A stretch of DNA of 64,000 nucleotides, from contig JACZZP010000010.1 of the NCBI GenBank assembly GCA_015183035.1, forward strand, positions 1,426,001 to 1,490,000, in the 5' to 3' direction. Below, one piece after another: positions 59,601-64,000 of this stretch; within the stretch, counting starts at the first letter, position 1; each line of letters starts with the position of its first letter. The notes below the pieces were generated by a model. The model saw nothing but the letters and a program-made list of their open reading frames with translations. It searched no databases and was not told where the DNA came from. Made by a program: the position numbers and the translations under genes. The stretch comes from Meloidogyne chitwoodi. Lineage: Eukaryota > Nematoda > Chromadorea > Rhabditida > Meloidogynidae.

Positions 59601-59919
59601 AACTACACATTTACCTATGTCGATACGTGTAGACTTATAACCGTGTTGCCTTCATACTTTTTTAAATAAAAGATTTAATATTTTTATTTTAGTATGTATT
59701 TGGTCAGAAGATAGTTTTACATCAGAATTAAGTTGTTGTGCAGATTTTACAAATGGAAGAGTTGTTGTTTGTGGTTAATTTTATTATAAAATTATTATTT
59801 ATTACAAATCTACTTTAGGTGGGAATGCAACTTTATGTGAGTTAAGACTTTTAGCAAAGGCTGGCCGCCCGTTTCTGAGTTTTATTTCCCATCAATCCAC
59901 TGAAAATAAAATAGTTTAA
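56659..59919 (+). CDS. wdr31: WDR31-like WD40 repeat protein
   Basis: Nine exons, 56659..56735, 56845..57140, 57218..57307, 57361..57464, 57526..57738, 57784..57837, 57882..57993, 59693..59773 and 59819..59919, give 375 residues. The repeats align in order with WDR31: LIISCSSDNTIVL, HFVLSGSKDCSIRLWRF, GHEFGITGL, FVSGARDGKLLLWNI, IIFQTGEDGAIRIWDS, LLTAGGGDTNEIKLWDIRQ, FRGHENDVRAAILL and SNDRTVRLWDINTG, then VCGGNATLCELRLLAKAG. WDR31 is a ciliary protein linked to BBSome/IFT regulation, acting with ELMOD and RP2 GAPs. The N-terminus MGSTYS fits the myristoylation consensus, suggesting membrane attachment. Intron 7 (57994-59692) is swollen to 1.7 kb by nested transposons; removing it gives NTG-ICIWSEDSF in frame, so the gene looks functional. 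Confidence 0.85.
58072..59615. mobile_element. MULE-like non-autonomous element, 9-bp target duplication, in a WDR31 intron
   Basis: A 1,544-bp element flanked by TATGTCGAT directly repeated (58063-58071, 59616-59624). Inverted repeats of about 160 bp (58072-58232 and mirror) begin GGTAAATGTGTAGTTGGCTA and look identical by eye. Nine-base duplications point to the Mutator superfamily. The interior encodes nothing and carries a second element. The long minus-strand open frames at 58093-58281 and 59253-59573 are translations of the inverted repeats. Confidence 0.9.
58305..59207. mobile_element. Nested palindromic element, CCGTATTTCC ends, TA flanks
   Basis: A 903-bp element inside the MULE-like element. 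Ends are CCGTATTTCCTCTAATAAAC and its mirror, with TA on each side (58303-58304, 59208-59209). Subterminal tandem words GGGGGTCGGT(T/C)TA(A/T)T repeat several times in each arm. Deeper in, both arms carry inverted copies of AGCTAATTTTTGAGTGGAAA / AAATTCGAATATACAAATGA, so the whole unit is fold-back-like. No coding capacity. The TA flanks suggest a Tc1/mariner-type or related transposase, but the exact end could be shifted by a base or two. Confidence 0.75.
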
Positions 59920-60350
59920 AGAAATATTGTGTAAAATGATTTATATAATTTATTAAATTTTTATTTTAAAATTTACTTCTAAAATTTAACGATAAGTTTC
60001 TTTAATAAAAATAAAATATTTTACAAGTTTTAAATTTCCATTTCTAAAAAATATATTTTTAAAAAATCATTTAAAGAGGAGAAGAATTTGTAATATTAAA
60101 AATTATTTTTTACAAATACAGTAATTTTTTAAATATAAAATATATAATGCCAATTTGTATATTTCTCTTCTTACTTTTTTATTAGAACTATTATGATTAA
60201 TTGATTTCTTTATTTTCTCCTTTTATATAAATAATTTCTCTAGTCTATTTTTAAAATAATTTTAAATCAATTTTATTAATTTATAATTTTTATTTTTTAA
60301 TATTTATATTTTCTAATTTGTTTTATTTTTATCTTTCACGTAAAATAAAA
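59920..60350. other. Intergenic stretch
   Basis: 430 bp between WDR31 and the NADAR gene. AT-rich; nothing recognised. Confidence 0.55.
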
Positions 60351-61777
60351 ATGGACAATTTTCGTGTTGTTCGAAATTATGGAGAATATGCTGGCAATGA
60401 AGGTTATGCATCTTTAGCTGATCAAAAGCAGGCTTCTCGATCTGCTCCTTGGTATAGTGGTCATACTATGAATCTCTATGAAGATTTTGGTTCTATGGGA
60501 GGGGTGCAACAGATGGCTGGAGTGCAACAGTTAGCTGCTGCTCGTACTGCGGGTGGAAGTGGTGGTGGTGGACGAAGAGGAGGCGAAAATTCATCAGGGC
60601 AGGGACGTTATGGAATGCAGCGTTACCCAATGAAACAAAAATTTATTAGACGACAACATACACAATATCCGGTAAGATTATATTATGTAATTGAAATTAA
60701 AATATTTTATCACTTCTTAAAATATTTTCACATACATTTTTAATTTTTTAGTATTCTCCTATCCCAGACAATGTTCCAAATAAAGAAATAACTGTCACTA
60801 GCAGCAGTGCTTTTTGTTTTCATGGATTTTCAAATATTTTTACTCTACAACATCGAGTAAGAAAGATCTTTTAAATTTTAATAATGAGAATTTCCAGTTT
60901 GACTTTATTATTGATGGGGAAACATACAAGAGTATTGATCAATATTATCAACAACAAAAAGTTAAAGATTTGACTGGAATCTCTTCTGCAAAATTTACTG
61001 ATGGTTCAACTCGTGATTATTCGTCTTTGGCCCGTGAATTGTTGCGTCAGGCGTCTGTAATTTTTTTACCTAGTAATAATTATATTTTAATTCGTAGATT
61101 AAACGACCAGATGTAGAAAATTGGCGAATAGGTCGTGGGCTTGAAGTTATTCAGGTTTCTTAAATTTACGTATTTTTTATGTTTTATAAATCTTAAAGAA
61201 AGCGATTGTGGAAAAGCTGCGTCAGTGTCAAGATATGAGAAGCGCTTTAAGCAGCACTGGAGATAAAATTCTTGTGCAAAGCTTTGGTGGTGATGACTAT
61301 TATGGATCTGGCACACCAGCTAAATATGTTAAGGATTGGTGTTCAGGAATAGAAAAGAATAAGGGATCTCTTAAGGTTGGTATTTAAATATTTAAAAATG
61401 GAAATGTGAGCCATTGGAAATTTGATTGGAGATGCTTTCATTCTAATTTGTTTAAATTTAATTTTTACTAGTTTCCTATGGTATTCCCTTTGACTGAAGA
61501 ATATGTTAAATACATTCCTGTTGTTGGAAAGGTTTGAAATTATATTTAAATTTTTTTATTTTTTACCTGTTTAGGGGAAGAATGTTTTGGGCGTTATTTA
61601 TATGATTCTCCGAGAAAAGGTTTTTATCATGTTTTTATTTATTATTAAACATTAATTTTTTTCATCTTTTAGTTGAAAAATTCACAGCTAGATGATTTGA
61701 ACTTTTCTTTCTCGAAATCTGCTAGAGTTGGAACTGGACAAACTGGAATGGATTTCACGGTTGATTCCAATTCTTGA
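60351..61777 (+). CDS. NADAR-domain protein with Gly-rich N-terminus
   Basis: Eight exons, 60351..60671, 60752..60856, 60898..61056, 61098..61154, 61199..61375, 61472..61531, 61575..61619 and 61673..61777, give 342 residues with phase 0 at every junction. The first 107 residues are flexible, with GGSGGGGRRGGE and QGRYGMQRYPMKQKF. The NADAR fold follows: FHGFSNIFTLQH, IIDGETYKSIDQYYQQQK (the conserved G-x-x-(Y/F)-x-S-x-(E/D)-x-Y-Y-Q-x-x-K), AKFTDGS...LARELLRQA, VENWRIGRGLEVIQKAI, STGDKILVQSFGGDDYYGSG and NVLGVIYMILREKL. NADAR enzymes cleave N-glycosidic bonds in ADP-ribose-like or riboflavin-pathway intermediates. The usual acidic residue in 'S-V-E-H' is Asp here. A longer N-terminus from 60318 is possible. 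Confidence 0.85.
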
Positions 61778-62436
61778 ATTACTTATTTTAATATAAAAAG
61801 AGAAGATACATTTTGGATTTTTTTTAATTTTTATTCAGAAAATTTGGCTTTTGATATTTTTGTTTATTCAAAATCATTTTATTTTTTTAATGGTCAAGTA
61901 AAAAATTTTTATATAAAATTATTTAAGATCAAAGTTAATTATTTTATATTATTTTCTTTAGGCTGGAAATATTTTTGCTTGATTTTTATTAATATACTCT
62001 TTTTTTGATATATTTTAATATTCTTACGCTACCAATATTTGAAATTTTGATAAAATTTTTGGGATGTGGTAGAGATTATTTGATCATAGTTTTAAAAAAG
62101 CGAACATAACGTTTTATAAAAAATTAGGAAATTATTCTAGTGTAAATAGAAAACTAAAGAAATTACCTAAACTAAAAAGCAACCCCAAAATATTTATTTG
62201 TTGAAGATTGGTGTTTTTATTTTTTTGTAAATTTTAATAACTATTATTTTATTACACGTTCCTTTTAGATTTTTGATGATCTTAGCCTGTTCACGGTAGG
62301 GATGAGACAGAAATGAAAGATAGAATTTAGCATTCTGGTTATTCAAGAAAATTATTCTTCCTAATTTTAAATAAAATTTGATAAATCAAATGAATTATAT
62401 TAATGTTGTTTAGGTATATTTATACGATTATTTATG
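61778..62436. other. Intergenic stretch between convergent genes
   Basis: 660 bp, AT-rich, holding the 3' ends of the NADAR gene (+) and the cysteine-rich gene (-). Nothing else is seen. Confidence 0.55.
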
Positions 62437-63444
62437 TCAGGGCATACTATGCATCAAATGAGCGTTCGACAGTAGTGAGCAAATACCAATAAGTTGGCTA
62501 TATGCATAATATAATATTTTTAAGTCAATTTTATATATTTTTTGTTTTTTTATTAATAAAATAATATTTTTGTACCGCGCCCGGTGGTTTTTGATCAAAC
62601 AACGGCAAGAATCGCTGGCATCACTATATGGGTTTTGGCCTGTACATTCATTATAAATGTTTAAAGCATTTAAATGATCAAGTGAAATTGCACATCTTTA
62701 AAATATAAATTAAATAATAAAATTTTAAAATATTTTTTTCTTACTCAGCTTTTTTAAAACATTCAATAGAATAACGTTTAGCACAATTGTTCATGCATTT
62801 TTGAAAATTTCTAAAAACAAGAAAGGCAGACCTAGCACGACGAATAAAAGTATCTTCTCGATGTTTTGTTGAAGTATTTCCAGTTAATGGTTCTAGCAAT
62901 TGGTTGTAATCATTTTGAGAATTAATAAAATGTCTTTCAGTGTTGGAACAACTATATTAGAATTAAACAAATAATTTATTTTTAATTAAATTTTGTTAAA
63001 AACAAATTTTAAATAAAATTTATTCAAACTAATATGGAATCCTTTCACGCATACACTTAGTTAACTTTATTGCTTTTTTTAAAGTTTCAAATTCATTATT
63101 ATTTCCTTTATCTTCTTTCCAAAAACAATTTGTTAATTCTAAATCATTTTGTTTATTTTCTTCTTTATATATATTTATCCAATGAGCACATTCTTCTCTA
63201 CATGTTTTATTTAAATAATTATCAGTTTTTACAGAACAGTGTTCTGCATCTAAACAGCTACAAATGTGAACCTAAAATTTTAAAATATATTTTTAAATAA
63301 TTTATATTGTCTAATCAGAATTTTAAAAAAATCCGGATTTATCTTTAAAACCTTATTTTCATCAGCATTGACGAGAATAAAAGAATATTTTTGTAATTTA
63401 AAAGAAAGTAAAATTAAAAAAATAATTAAAGAAATTATAAACAT
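62437..63444 (-). CDS. Secreted cysteine-rich protein; unknown family
   Basis: Four exons in minus order, 63444..63352, 63271..63030, 62951..62745 and 62695..62437, give 266 residues. An N-terminal hydrophobic leader (IISLIIFLILLSFKLQ) is followed by cysteines spaced as in small nematode secreted proteins: HICSCLDAEHC, CREECAHW, CFW, KCMRERI, YYCSN, FQKCMNNCAKRYSIECF, ECAISL, NECTGQ, CRCLI. At least 14 cysteines would make an array of disulfides. The last ~55 residues (RARYKNIILLIKKQK...) are of different character. A 78-nt stretch there has GT/AG ends and a length divisible by three, so it may be an intron without changing the frame. A secreted or surface role is inferred; no function is assigned. 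Confidence 0.65.
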
Positions 63445-63770
63445 TTTTGAAAAAAATATTCTTAAATTTTTTTGATATTTTTTCTAAACAATTTAAATAT
63501 TAAAAAATAATTAAATTAGTCATTAATTTTATTTTTACTAAAATGATGTTGTTTAAAAACTAATTGACAGAAAAGTCATCATTTAAAATATACTCTCAAT
63601 TTCTATAATATTTAAAATAAATATTACTTATATGTACATATATAGATTTAATTATATTAGGAATGATCAGATAAAAAATAATAAATTTAAAATTATATTT
63701 TGACTAGAAAATACAAAATTTTAAAAAGATATTTAAAAATTTAGAACAACATTTGAATGTTTTACTATAA
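63445..63770. other. AT-rich intergenic stretch
   Basis: 325 bp upstream of the cysteine-rich gene. Nothing recognised. Confidence 0.5.
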
Positions 63771-64000
63771 TATCAGTAGTTACAGCGTGGGGACCGTCGC
63801 GGGTGGCAATAATGCCGACAAAGATCAAAGGGATTTTTATGCCTAAAATAGACCAATTAGTAACTAAAAGGTGTAAGGGGTTTTTATTAACCGTCGCGGG
63901 TGTCAATAAAGACAATTAGTGCGGGAAATCAAAGGAATGCCGACAACTAAATATTGTAAATGGTTTTTTAGTGCGCGACGGGGAAAACTTTTTAGTGCGC
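63771..64000. repeat. CCGTCGCGGGTG repeat running off the window edge
   Basis: The word ACCGTCGCGGGTG followed by (G/T)CAATAA occurs at 63792 and 63889. ATGCCGACAA(A/C) follows each copy, and TTTTTAGTGCGC and GTGCGCGACGGGG appear near the edge. These GC-rich words in AT-rich DNA look like the subterminal part of a transposon or the start of a satellite. Confidence 0.6.

Overview
The window looks like a plant-parasitic or related nematode genome, most likely a root-knot nematode (Meloidogyne) or close tylenchid. It is extremely AT-rich. Genes are split into many small exons by introns that are mostly 35-50 nt with plain GT...AG ends, and the gene complement is typical of a metazoan. The genus is inferred from composition, intron style and repeat content, not proven. 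Coding models were assembled by hand: exon ends were placed at GT/AG pairs and every junction was checked for reading frame. Except where stated, frames close exactly.

Layout. 1-1 kb: last exons of a death-domain receptor-like gene (+). 1.8-5.9 kb: two small genes of unknown function (+) in AT-rich DNA. 9.0-9.8 kb: a CYTH-domain protein (+). 10.0-15.1 kb: a predicted type I membrane protein (+) whose last intron appears to hold a 68-copy 15-bp minisatellite and a complete two-OB-fold gene. 15.7-16.7 kb: a two-TM protein (+). 16.8-22.8 kb: a GC-richer repeat island with a 46-bp hairpin satellite on both sides of an apparently intact MULE transposon (FLYWCH-MULE transposase, minus strand), a small inverted-repeat element and a TGTACAATTG-type satellite. 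23.0-24.8 kb: a ZnT/CDF zinc transporter (-). 28.7-29.3 kb: a small lysine-rich protein whose start codon seems split by an intron. 31.2-31.7 kb: a small TSP1 secreted protein (-). 32.1-34.1 kb: NSUN4-like rRNA m5C methyltransferase (-). 34.4-35.7 kb: a short, catalytic-domain-only MTHFR-like protein (+), convergent with a pepsin-inhibitor-3-type secreted protein (-, 35.7-36.6 kb). 38.4-43.2 kb: a DOMON-cytochrome b561 ferric-reductase-like gene (+) with one coding exon interrupted by two different transposons. 43.6-44.7 kb: a proline-rich single-TM protein (+). 45.6-50.0 kb: a 20-exon SLC22-type transporter (-). 54.3-56.3 kb: PIG-A (+). 56.7-59.9 kb: WDR31 (+) with nested transposons in one intron. 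60.4-61.8 kb: a NADAR-domain protein (+). 62.4-63.4 kb: a cysteine-rich secreted protein (-). The right edge enters another repeat.

The housekeeping genes (NSUN4, PIG-A, ZnT, WDR31, SLC22) do not form one pathway; they are ordinary neighbours. The more interesting content is mobile DNA: at least six elements, five of them with recognisable inverted repeats and three with clear target-site duplications. Several sit inside genes, and some share an architecture in which the terminal repeats are themselves short tandem arrays. No operon, CRISPR, rRNA or tRNA gene was recognised.
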